A stretch of 40,482 bases of DNA from Clostridia bacterium (lineage in GTDB: Bacteria > Bacillota > Clostridia > Oscillospirales > Acutalibacteraceae). The translations under genes and the position numbers were made by a program. Position 1 is the first letter of the stretch. Every line of letters starts with the position of its first letter. This document shows, piece after piece, positions 7,214-14,653 of this stretch. The notes below the pieces were generated by a model that worked only from the letters and a program-made list of their open reading frames with translations, did no database searches and had not been told where the DNA came from. The DNA lies in NCBI GenBank assembly GCA_017543285.1, contig JAFYGK010000012.1:64001-104482 (forward strand), given 5' to 3'.

Positions 7214-9241
7214 TTATGCTTCGACAGGGAACAATTTGATAATACCGACGGCGTGCTTGAGGATAAGCAGCGCGTCCTCTGTTGTAACCTTTCTGTCGCC
7301 GGTTACATCGCCGGCAAGAATCTGATTTGCGTCAAGCTTTGTTATGCCGACGGCCGCGCGCAGAGCCATGAGCGCGTCGTTTGTATTGACAATGCCGTTG
7401 CCGTCGAGATCGCCTATGAGAACGTCTGAGGCTTCGGAACCGGTATGATGATACTCGGTACCCTCGATCCACCACTTATAATCGTCGCGGATCTCGTCGT
7501 GCCCGACCGCTTGCAGCTCATCCTCGTTCACACCCTCGGCAAGCGTACCGATATAATATTCCTTGTCGCCGTAGGTGAAGGTGTTTTCATTGCTGATACT
7601 GTATAAGTTATAATCAAAGTTATAGAAGTACCTGTTGCCCGCCTGATCCCGATACAAAGGTCTCGGCAGCGCTTGAACAGAACCGGTAATGGTGTAATCA
7701 ACGGGCTGATCCTCGAGTATCATATGATAACCATCTGCCGCCATTTCTTCCACACTGTCATATACGCTGCCGAAAACCCATCCGCTGTCAAAGGGCGAAT
7801 AGTAATGTCCGGTGGCCTCGTTCCAGCGGAGCGAAAAACTCGGGACAAAGTACTTTTCACTCCCGTCCGCATCTTTAGCAAGTTGCGTCATGTAATAGGC
7901 GCCGGGCTCGCCGTCTTTAGTCAACGCGATCTCTTCGCTGCTGTAATCGTTATAGGTGTAGCTGGAGTCGATATACTGCACTTCTACTCTCCGGTCGCCT
8001 TCTGTCACGACGGTATAGCCCTTGGCTTCCAGTTCTTCCGCAGTTTTATATCTCTCTATCGCGGTGCGTTCCGCGACATAAAGCTGTTCATTATCGTCCC
8101 AGTATGCGCTGTAAAGAATGTAGCTGTTGATTTCGTCCAGCTTATTGCCGTACGGAGTAGTCCAGCCGGGCGTGCCGATATAGACGACGTCGGGATCGCC
8201 GTCTTTGATGAACTTAACGCCGCGGTAGCCGCGATTTCGTTCACGGTATTCCGTCGTATAGCGGATCTTTTTTGGCTGCGGCTCCGTTACATAATCATAT
8301 TCCGCATCGAATTCCTCCTGCGTCAAAATGATACTGTCACCGTATTCTTCGGTAAACTCAGGATCAGGCATATCAATACCGAACGGAGATTGAATATATT
8401 TGGTAACGCACAAGCGGGGTTCATAGCCGCTGCCGGTATTAAACTCGATTTCCTCTACCGCGTAGATACCGTCGGGGTCGTTTTTTGATATGACGCGCTT
8501 GCCGCGCTGATATACGTGTTCCGTGTTTTCGAGCCATAACGCGTTGACCGTTTCGGATACCGTTTCCACTCTGCGCTCGGACTTCGCCTCGGGAATCGCC
8601 TTGCCGCCGACTGTTATCGCAGGGTCGGCATAGGTCGAATTGATATTCACGACATTCTGGGGAAATTCCTCGTCCGCATACTCCGAAGCGTACAGATGAA
8701 CCGTAACGGAAGACGCGATATCGAGATGCGTCAGGCTTTCTCCTTCGCTGTAAAACTCGATCGCTTCATTATAAGTCTTTTCTTTATTGAGGGTCAGGGT
8801 ACCGGTACCGGTGATGTTCAGGCTTGTGCTGTACTTGCCGGAAAAGTTGAACACAGAGATCTTTTTCAATTCACATTCACCCTCGATGCGGAGCTTAAAG
8901 TCATCGCCCATGTAATAGACGCCGAGATTATCGGTCAATTTGACATTATCAAGGGTCAGGGTATTTGTCGCCTTATCATAGGTCGCGCCGGAAACCGCCT
9001 CGTTATCAATGATCATCGGGCTTGATTCGTTCATCATGTTTTTGCGGTAATATATAAGATGTTCTTCACTGCCGCCGGAAAATGATATCATCGGACCGCC
9101 GGTCATCCAATAATATCCTTCCCAAGGACCTGTTGTGGGCGTTGGTCGATCGTTTTCGGCTACCGCAGTCGTTGCGCTCAGGGGCAGAGCCGCGACGACC
9201 AGAACCATAACGAGCAGCAGACTGAGTATCTTTTTCTTCAT
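7214..9241 (-). CDS. Secreted dockerin-containing protein (675 aa)
   Basis: The signal peptide (about 1-29) is almost identical to that of the neighbouring dockerin protein. Residues about 45-200 look like a right-handed beta-helix or carbohydrate-binding module (YDKATNTLTLDNVKLTDN, TGTGTLTLNK). Residues about 235-600 are tyrosine- and acid-rich and contain repeated modules marked by DGDPDVVYIG / DGEPGAYYMT and by TAEELEAKGYTVV / SVEEMAADGYHMI. The C-terminus (about 605-675) is a type I dockerin with loops DLDGNGIVNTND and DVTGDRKVTTED, ending ALLILKHAVGI. No glycoside hydrolase motif is recognised, so the role may be binding or structural. It has its own promoter and terminator. Confidence 0.85.
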   Translation of the reverse strand: MKKKILSLLLVMVLVVAALPLSATTAVAENDRPTPTTGPWEGYYWMTGGPMISFSGGSEEHLIYYRKNMMNESSPMIIDNEAVSGATYDKATNTLTLDNVKLTDNLGVYYMGDDFKLRIEGECELKKISVFNFSGKYSTSLNITGTGTLTLNKEKTYNEAIEFYSEGESLTHLDIASSVTVHLYASEYADEEFPQNVVNINSTYADPAITVGGKAIPEAKSERRVETVSETVNALWLENTEHVYQRGKRVISKNDPDGIYAVEEIEFNTGSGYEPRLCVTKYIQSPFGIDMPDPEFTEEYGDSIILTQEEFDAEYDYVTEPQPKKIRYTTEYRERNRGYRGVKFIKDGDPDVVYIGTPGWTTPYGNKLDEINSYILYSAYWDDNEQLYVAERTAIERYKTAEELEAKGYTVVTEGDRRVEVQYIDSSYTYNDYSSEEIALTKDGEPGAYYMTQLAKDADGSEKYFVPSFSLRWNEATGHYYSPFDSGWVFGSVYDSVEEMAADGYHMILEDQPVDYTITGSVQALPRPLYRDQAGNRYFYNFDYNLYSISNENTFTYGDKEYYIGTLAEGVNEDELQAVGHDEIRDDYKWWIEGTEYHHTGSEASDVLIGDLDGNGIVNTNDALMALRAAVGITKLDANQILAGDVTGDRKVTTEDALLILKHAVGIIKLFPVEA

Positions 9242-9418
9242 TCTCTTTTACTTCCTTTCAAAAATTCTGCGCAATTGCACAAGTATATTTTAGCATTATT
9301 TCCAGAGGAATTTCAATCAGAAAAATGCCAGCCGGGCTCGATTTGCCCGAAAAAAAGAGTTAGTTTTCGGTTAGGTGGGCAAAAAATAAGGCAGCCTCGC
9401 AGTTTTTCGCAGGACTGC
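9180..9418. repeat. Direct repeat copy 2 (promoter, ribosome site and signal peptide)
   Basis: This is the partner of 6833-7072. It contains the start of the 675-aa dockerin gene, its promoter and the terminator of the LuxR-type gene further upstream. Because the terminator is intact here and broken in copy 1, copy 2 is probably the ancestral arrangement. Confidence 0.9.
9287..9316 (-). promoter_or_regulatory. Promoter of the 675-aa dockerin gene
   Basis: TTGAAA (9311-9316) and TAAAAT (9287-9292) with an 18-base spacer on the minus strand, identical in sequence and position to the promoter of the second dockerin gene. Confidence 0.7.
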
Positions 9419-9419
9419 C
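9381..9419 (-). terminator. Terminator of the LuxR-type gene
   Basis: On the minus strand GGCAGTCCTGCG pairs with CTGCGAGGCTGCC across an AAAAA loop, followed by TTATTTTTT. It starts 6 bases beyond the stop codon at 9426. Confidence 0.75.
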
Positions 9420-9425
9420 GTTATA

Positions 9426-10787
9426 TTATTCGTGAAGATGCATCGTTCCGTATGTTGATTTGAGGGCCAGCCGGCTTTTGCAGCCGGTCTTCTGCAGAAG
9501 ATTATGGATGTGGAATTTTACCGTGCTTTCCGAAACGTAAAGCGCCTCGGATATCTCCTTGTTGGATCTGTCCTGAAGCACCAGCCTCAGCACCTCGCGC
9601 TCTCTGCCGGATAGATCGTGCGCTGCCGCAAATTCCTCGAAAATCTGCCGCTCGGATTTTTGCCTTGTGTCGGGTGCGGCGTGCAGCGTCTGGTAAAGCA
9701 TAAAAAACAGAAAAACCGCCGCCACAAAAAGAGCCGCAGCCGCTATGACCGCCGCCGATTCGTTTGAAAAAACCGATGCAAAAATACCCATACCGGCGGC
9801 GTCGCCCAAACGCCCGACAAGAAGGCCCATGCCGGAAAGATATATCTGCCGCTGCTGCCTTGCAATGTCGGAGAAAAGGATGACCCGAAAGACAGAGAAA
9901 AAGCCGAAGGCAAAGTAGCTCAGCGCAAGAAAGATGGAGGAGGAGACCGGCTCGCCTCTGAGCGCCAGAACGATAAAGGGAATTATAAGCGCGGATAAAG
10001 CGCAGATACCGCCGTATCTCCTGTTTTTTTCATTTACAAAGCCCGCGGAAACAAGTCCGACGGCGTAGAACAGACGGGAAAACTCCAGGCTGAACCCGTT
10101 TTGATCATTCGGAGAAAAGAGGGAAAAGCCGATATTGTTTACTACGCTGAAAACAAAAACCGCCGCGCATGCCAGAGGCAGCAGCCTTGAAAGGCGCTTT
10201 TGCGGCTTTGGCTTTTCCGCCGGTATCCGATCGCCTTCCGGAAGCTTTATAAAGGCCGCGGCAAGGGAAAGAGCGGACAGGGCAAAGCATATGACAAGCA
10301 CGCCGCTGCCGTAATAGAGCGCGCCGCCGTCTATCAGAGAAAGCAGCCATGAGCCTACGGCAGCCGCGCCGTAGCCGACGCTGAAACAAACCGCGCGCCG
10401 GTTGCCGGAAGCCTTTTCAGCGAGAAAATACAGGTAGTATCCGGCGATGACTCCGCAAAGCAGACTGGAGAGCAGTCCGAATGCTGCCGTTCCGACGGCG
10501 GAGGTACTCAATACGGCAGGAATCAGACAAACGTAATAGAGTATCAGCGAGAAAACAAATACTGCGCGCAGCTTTATCCGGCGCGTATGCGCAAGCAGAG
10601 CGAAAACGGCCATTCCGCCGGCCTGAAGAAAATATCCTGCCACCGTGGTAAGCAAATCGGAAGTTTTCTCCGGCACAAACCGCAGCAGATGATACATCCA
10701 CGAAAGGTGGCCCGTGGATGTCAGCAAAAAGCACAGAAAGATGGTCAGCGTGCATATAACGGTCGGTCGCTTTAATTTATCTGTCAA
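9426..10787 (-). CDS. LuxR-type regulator with 12-TM MFS-like N-terminal half
   Basis: Residues 1-375 form about 12 hydrophobic helices resembling a major facilitator transporter, with few charged residues in the helices. Residues about 390-450 are a LuxR-type helix-turn-helix (LSGREREVLRLVLQDRSNKE, then EALYVSESTVKFHIHNLLQK). The whole is a membrane-bound one-component regulator in which the transporter-like part probably senses a small molecule. Similar MFS-LuxR fusions are abundant in Coriobacteriia and present in Clostridia. The frame opens at a TTG (10785-10787) just before the first helix with no strong ribosome site; no in-frame ATG is present closer than residue 31, so the start is uncertain. 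Target genes are not known; the adjacent dockerin genes are candidates only by proximity. Confidence 0.85.
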   Translation of the reverse strand: MTDKLKRPTVICTLTIFLCFLLTSTGHLSWMYHLLRFVPEKTSDLLTTVAGYFLQAGGMAVFALLAHTRRIKLRAVFVFSLILYYVCLIPAVLSTSAVGTAAFGLLSSLLCGVIAGYYLYFLAEKASGNRRAVCFSVGYGAAAVGSWLLSLIDGGALYYGSGVLVICFALSALSLAAAFIKLPEGDRIPAEKPKPQKRLSRLLPLACAAVFVFSVVNNIGFSLFSPNDQNGFSLEFSRLFYAVGLVSAGFVNEKNRRYGGICALSALIIPFIVLALRGEPVSSSIFLALSYFAFGFFSVFRVILFSDIARQQRQIYLSGMGLLVGRLGDAAGMGIFASVFSNESAAVIAAAALFVAAVFLFFMLYQTLHAAPDTRQKSERQIFEEFAAAHDLSGREREVLRLVLQDRSNKEISEALYVSESTVKFHIHNLLQKTGCKSRLALKSTYGTMHLHE

Positions 10788-10956
10788 TTCATCACAACAT
10801 TTCGGGTTTAATTTTTAGAATTGCACATGCCGGGTCGAGCGAATCTGCAAAAACAGCACCGGCAAAAAGTGATGCGGCGTTTTCCGCGCCGCAATCATAT
10901 TATAGCATCCGCGGCGTTATGCGGCAACCGCATTCAGCTTCTTTGCAATACAAACA

Positions 10957-10985
10957 CCCGCCGCAGGTGTGATGCGTGCGGCGGG
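10957..10985 (-). terminator. Terminator of purF
   Basis: A 9-bp perfect stem CCCGCCGCA / TGCGGCGGG with an 11-base loop lies 25 bases downstream of the purF stop. The following minus-strand sequence is TGTTTGTATTG, a weak T-rich tail. Confidence 0.65.
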
Positions 10986-11009
10986 CTGCAATACCATATC
11001 CGGATATTA

Positions 11010-12449
11010 TTACTTTATAAAGTCCTGAGCGTCCTCACTCCAGCCCGCGACGTCAACGGGGTAATTACCCGTGAAGCAGGCGTCGCAGTAGCTCAGTTCC
11101 TTGCCGCAGAGGATCTTGTGCAGCGAATCTATGTCCAGATAGCCGAGACTGTCCGCGTCAAGCTGCTGCCTTATCTCCTCTATGGAATACTTTACCGCGC
11201 TGAGCGAATCCTTGGTATGAACGTCTGTTCCGAAATAGCAGGGCCACAAAAACGGCGGCGAGCTTATGCGCACATGCACTTCCTTAGCGCCGGCGTCCTT
11301 GAGCATACGCACCAGTCTGGCGCAGGTGGTGCCTCTGACGATGCTGTCGTCCAGCATTACGACCCTCTTGCCTTTGACGGTGCTTTCACAGACGTGCAGC
11401 TTTATCTTTACCGCGTTTTCACGCTGCGACTGTCTGGGGCGGATGAACGTGCGACCTATGTAGTTATTTTTAACAAAACCTTTGCTGTACTGAAGTCCGG
11501 ACTCTCTTGCGTAGCCCATGGCCGCGTCATTGCCCGATTCGGGCACTCCTATAACGATATCCGCGTCAACAGGATACTGCTGCGCCAAAAGCTTTCCCGC
11601 CTCGAGCCTCGATTCATGAACGCCGACTCCCTCAATGACCGAGTCGGGACGTGCGAAATAGATCCATTCAAATATGCAGTGGGCGGGTTTTCCGGTACAC
11701 ATATCCTCGTGGCTTTCAAGACCATTTTCGCTCGCCACAACGACCTCGCCGGGCTTCACGTCGCGGATAAATTTAGCGTCGGCGGCATAAAGGGCGCACG
11801 ATTCGCTGGCGAAGACATACGCTCCGTCGTCGCGCTGACCAATGCAGAGAGGGTGAAAACCCTTGGGATCCCTGGCGGCGATGAGCTTTTTCGGAGACAT
11901 TACCAGCAGGCTGTAGGCACCCTCGAGCTTTTTCATGGCGCGGATGACGGCATCCTCGACCTTGCCGCAGTTCAGACGTTCGCGCGCAATGGTGTATGCG
12001 ATGACCTCGCTGTCGACCGTCGTCTGGAATATTGCGCCGTTTTGCGACAGCTCATCACGGAGCCGGTTTGCGTTGACAAGGCTGCCGTTGTTCGCTATGG
12101 AAAGGCTGCCCTTGCTGTAGCGGATGACAAGCGGCTGAGTATTTGTCGGAATGGAATCGCTCAGGCTGGAATATCTGACATGGCCGATGCCCATTTGTCC
12201 ATTAAGCTTAGAAAGCTTGTCGCCGTGGAAAACCTCGCTGACAAGACCCATGCCTCGCTCATATGAAACGGTGCCGTTGTCATTAACGGCAATGCCGCAG
12301 CTTTCCTGACCCCTGTGCTGAAGGGCGAAAAGTCCGTGATAAATCATTTCGGCGGTCTCGTCGCTGCTGCATCCGTATACTCCGAACACGCCGCATTCCT
12401 CATGCAGAGAATCATCAATGGGAAGTGATTTTTTAAAAGTTTCTGTCAT
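11010..12449 (-). CDS. purF: Amidophosphoribosyltransferase PurF
   Basis: PurF catalyses the first committed step of purine synthesis, converting PRPP and glutamine to phosphoribosylamine. The 479-residue length is typical. A propeptide of about 18 residues precedes the N-terminal nucleophile Cys19 (EECGVFGVYG), followed by the class II glutamine amidotransferase domain. The C-terminal PRTase domain carries the PRPP loop VVMLDDSIVRGTTCARL (about 350). Cysteines in HCIFEW, LWPCYFG and SYCDACF match the [4Fe-4S] ligands of the Bacillus-type, oxygen-sensitive enzyme. A good AAAAAAGGAG ribosome site lies 7 bases before the ATG. purC lies 278 bases upstream on the same strand and may be co-transcribed. 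Confidence 0.97.
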   Translation of the reverse strand: MTETFKKSLPIDDSLHEECGVFGVYGCSSDETAEMIYHGLFALQHRGQESCGIAVNDNGTVSYERGMGLVSEVFHGDKLSKLNGQMGIGHVRYSSLSDSIPTNTQPLVIRYSKGSLSIANNGSLVNANRLRDELSQNGAIFQTTVDSEVIAYTIARERLNCGKVEDAVIRAMKKLEGAYSLLVMSPKKLIAARDPKGFHPLCIGQRDDGAYVFASESCALYAADAKFIRDVKPGEVVVASENGLESHEDMCTGKPAHCIFEWIYFARPDSVIEGVGVHESRLEAGKLLAQQYPVDADIVIGVPESGNDAAMGYARESGLQYSKGFVKNNYIGRTFIRPRQSQRENAVKIKLHVCESTVKGKRVVMLDDSIVRGTTCARLVRMLKDAGAKEVHVRISSPPFLWPCYFGTDVHTKDSLSAVKYSIEEIRQQLDADSLGYLDIDSLHKILCGKELSYCDACFTGNYPVDVAGWSEDAQDFIK

Positions 12450-12727
12450 TTTATAACTCCTTTTTTAAAGAGTGGAAGTTGAGTGCATCAAATTAAGGCG
12501 CGTCACACGGACGGCGGAGCATGCACCCGATGGCGCGGCAGTCAAAATCGGCAGAGTCTGCACGGGACGTTAATCCGATTGTGATACCGCAACAGTAAAA
12601 AACGGTAAGGAGGGGCGGCGTTTTCTCTGAGAATGCGGGAACGGCAAATCGCCGCGGTTCCCGCCGGGCAAAAATCAAAAGCTGCGCGCCGCAGGCAGTC
12701 CATTTGATCCGTTCTCCCGACCGGTAA
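12450..12727 (-). other. purC-purF intergenic region with a GC-rich hairpin
   Basis: No gene is supported in these 278 bases. A stem GCGGGAAC / GTTCCCGC (12635-12642 with 12657-12664) could form but has no T-run, so it may be an attenuator or processing site. I see no convincing purine riboswitch or PurR box. Confidence 0.35.
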
Positions 12728-13438
12728 TTAAAGTCCCAGTCTCTTGAATACCTCTGCGTAGGCCTCCTCGACATTGCCCATATCTCTGCGGAAGCGGTCT
12801 TTGTCCAGCTTTTCGTGGGTTTCACTGTCCCAGAGACGGCAGGTGTCGGGAGAGATCTCGTCGGCAAGTATTATACTGCCGTCGGGCAGACGGCCGAACT
12901 CGATTTTGAAGTCTATGAGGTCGATGCCTATTTCCTTAAAGAAGGCGATAAGACCCTCGTTGACCTTCATTGTGATGTCGGCAATGGTGTCAAGCTCCTG
13001 CTTTGTCGCCTTGCCGAGAGCTAAGATATGGCTTTCGTTTATCATGGGATCGCCCAGAGCGTCGTCCTTGAGACAGAATTCCAGCGTCGGCTGAAGCAGC
13101 TTTGTACCTTCCTCGACTCCGAAGCGTTTGGAAAAGCTTCCGGCGGCAACATTTCTGACAATGACCTCGAGCGGCACTATCTCGACCCTCTTTACGACGG
13201 TCTCTCTGTCGCTCAGTTCCTCGACAAAATGGGTGGGAATGCCGTACTGTCTGGAAAGGTACTGCATAAGCAGATTGGACATGCGGTTGTTGACAACGCC
13301 CTTGCCTGCTATCTGACCCTTTTTCTTGCCGTCGAACGCGGTTGCATCGTCCTTGTAATCGACGATGTAAAGATCGGGATCATCTGTTCTGAATACTTTT
13401 TTTGCCTTGCCCTCGTAGAGCTGTTGAGTTTTTTGCAT
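12728..13438 (-). CDS. purC: SAICAR synthetase PurC
   Basis: PurC joins CAIR and aspartate with ATP hydrolysis to give SAICAR in purine synthesis. The 236 residues match the usual bacterial length. Visible motifs are the start [14 protein letters not shown] (about 7-20), [11 protein letters not shown] (about 92-102), [10 protein letters not shown] (about 170) and [13 protein letters not shown] (about 190). I chose the ATG at 13438 because AAAGGAAAT precedes it at proper spacing and homologues begin MxKxxxLYEGKAK; a longer open frame upstream to 13558 crosses the dapF terminator and is not real. Confidence 0.96.
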   Translation of the reverse strand: MQKTQQLYEGKAKKVFRTDDPDLYIVDYKDDATAFDGKKKGQIAGKGVVNNRMSNLLMQYLSRQYGIPTHFVEELSDRETVVKRVEIVPLEVIVRNVAAGSFSKRFGVEEGTKLLQPTLEFCLKDDALGDPMINESHILALGKATKQELDTIADITMKVNEGLIAFFKEIGIDLIDFKIEFGRLPDGSIILADEISPDTCRLWDSETHEKLDKDRFRRDMGNVEEAYAEVFKRLGL

Positions 13439-13531
13439 TTTTATATTTCCTTTCTGATAAAATGCGTCAGTTGTTCGCCGGTTGCCGCTGCCAGGCGGCA
13501 TAATTGGCCTTAATATACGAAAATGGTCATT

Positions 13532-13567
13532 AAAAATTGGGTTGACTGAATAAATCATTCAACCCAA
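13532..13567 (-). terminator. Terminator of dapF
   Basis: A perfect 9-bp stem TTGGGTTGA / TCAACCCAA (13537-13545 with 13559-13567) is followed on the minus strand by TTTTTAATG. It lies 7 bases after the dapF stop. Confidence 0.8.
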
Positions 13568-13573
13568 ACCATG

Positions 13574-14404
13574 CTATTCGTCTGTTTCTCCGGTGAATAC
13601 AAATTCGGCGGGACCCTCAAGAAATACATGATTGTTGCTGCTCCACTCTATGGAGAGCGAGCCGCCGTTTACGACGATTTCGGCCTTTCTCTCGGTCAGT
13701 CCGCAGCAGACCGCCGCCACAAGCGAAGCGCATGCACCTGTGCCGCATGCCATTGTTTCTCCCACTCCGCGCTCCCATACTCTCATACGAATGCGGTTGG
13801 GCGATTCGACCACGCAGAATTCGGTGTTTATGCGTTCGGGGAAAAGTTCATGATTTTCAAAAAGCGGTCCTATTTTGTCTATTGAAAGATTATCCACGTC
13901 ATTCATAAAAACGACGGCATGCGGATTGCCCATTGAGACGCAGGTGACAAGGTATACCTTGCCGCCCACCGAAATGGGAATTTTGATTGCCTTTTCGGTA
14001 TCACAGTTCATCGGGATACCGCTGCACTCCATAACAGGCTCGCCCATATCCACCCTGACAAGCGCAACGATGCCGTTTTCGGTCGTCAGCTGAATATGTC
14101 TTATACCGGCGTCGGTTTCTATATCGAGCTCTGTTTTTTCGGTCATGCCCTTTTCATAAACATACTTTCCGACGCAGCGAATGGCGTTGCCGCACATCTG
14201 CGCTCTTGAGCCGTCGGAATTATATATCTCCATACAGAAATCAGCCTTTTCGGAAGGCTTGATCAAAACAAGACCGTCCGAACCGATACCGGTGTGACGG
14301 TTGCTTAATCTGACAGAGCAGCTGCCTGCATCCTCGATTTTTTCCTCAAAGCAGTTAATATAGATATAATCATTGCCTATGCCGTGCATTTTTGTAAAAC
14401 GCAT
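13574..14404 (-). CDS. dapF: Diaminopimelate epimerase DapF
   Basis: DapF converts LL- to meso-diaminopimelate for lysine and peptidoglycan synthesis. The 276-residue protein has the N-terminal MHGIGNDY motif (6-13), the first catalytic cysteine in QMCGNAIRC (Cys71) and the second in TMACGTGACA (Cys220), so both members of the racemase cysteine pair are present. The start was set to the ATG at 14404 (MRFTKMHG) rather than a frame extending to 14473, because the family begins just before this motif. A monocistronic unit is implied by its own promoter and terminator. Confidence 0.97.
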   Translation of the reverse strand: MRFTKMHGIGNDYIYINCFEEKIEDAGSCSVRLSNRHTGIGSDGLVLIKPSEKADFCMEIYNSDGSRAQMCGNAIRCVGKYVYEKGMTEKTELDIETDAGIRHIQLTTENGIVALVRVDMGEPVMECSGIPMNCDTEKAIKIPISVGGKVYLVTCVSMGNPHAVVFMNDVDNLSIDKIGPLFENHELFPERINTEFCVVESPNRIRMRVWERGVGETMACGTGACASLVAAVCCGLTERKAEIVVNGGSLSIEWSSNNHVFLEGPAEFVFTGETDE

Positions 14405-14488
14405 ATAACAGTTCAACCCTTTCGAGCGTAAATATCGGCGCTTCGAGCGATAAAAAAGAGCATCTGACCACAAATACTTTCAGCTTAT

Positions 14489-14517
14489 ATTATATAATAT
14501 TTAACGCGGATTGCCAA
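14489..14517 (-). promoter_or_regulatory. Promoter of dapF
   Basis: On the minus strand TTGGCA (14512-14517) and TATAAT (14489-14494) are separated by 17 bases, about 85 bases upstream of the chosen ATG. Confidence 0.75.
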
Positions 14518-14585
14518 TACCTTTTCTCTATAAAAGAAAAATTAATTCCGATGCATTTTTGTGATAATTTGCTTTTTGCCCGCAT

Positions 14586-14618
14586 GACAAAACCCGGCAG
14601 ATAATCTTTGCCGGGTTT
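14586..14618 (-). terminator. Terminator of the AraC-type gene
   Basis: A 10-bp perfect stem AAACCCGGCA / TGCCGGGTTT (14590-14599 with 14609-14618) lies 36 bases downstream of the stop; the minus-strand tail is TTGTCATG. Confidence 0.65.
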
Positions 14619-14653
14619 GTGTTTGCTGTGAAAGGCGATTCGCGGTATACGGG

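Noticed and set aside
6833..9418. The 240-bp direct repeats as a mobile element
   Set aside because: There is no transposase, no terminal inverted repeats and no target duplication; the block coincides with promoter and signal-peptide regions of paralogous genes, so gene duplication explains it.
10821..12266. Plus-strand frame of 481 codons
   Set aside because: Antisense to purF, whose identity is certain.
12493..12867. Minus-strand frame of 124 codons in the purC-purF gap
   Set aside because: It overlaps the end of purC in another frame, with no ribosome site and no protein-like composition.
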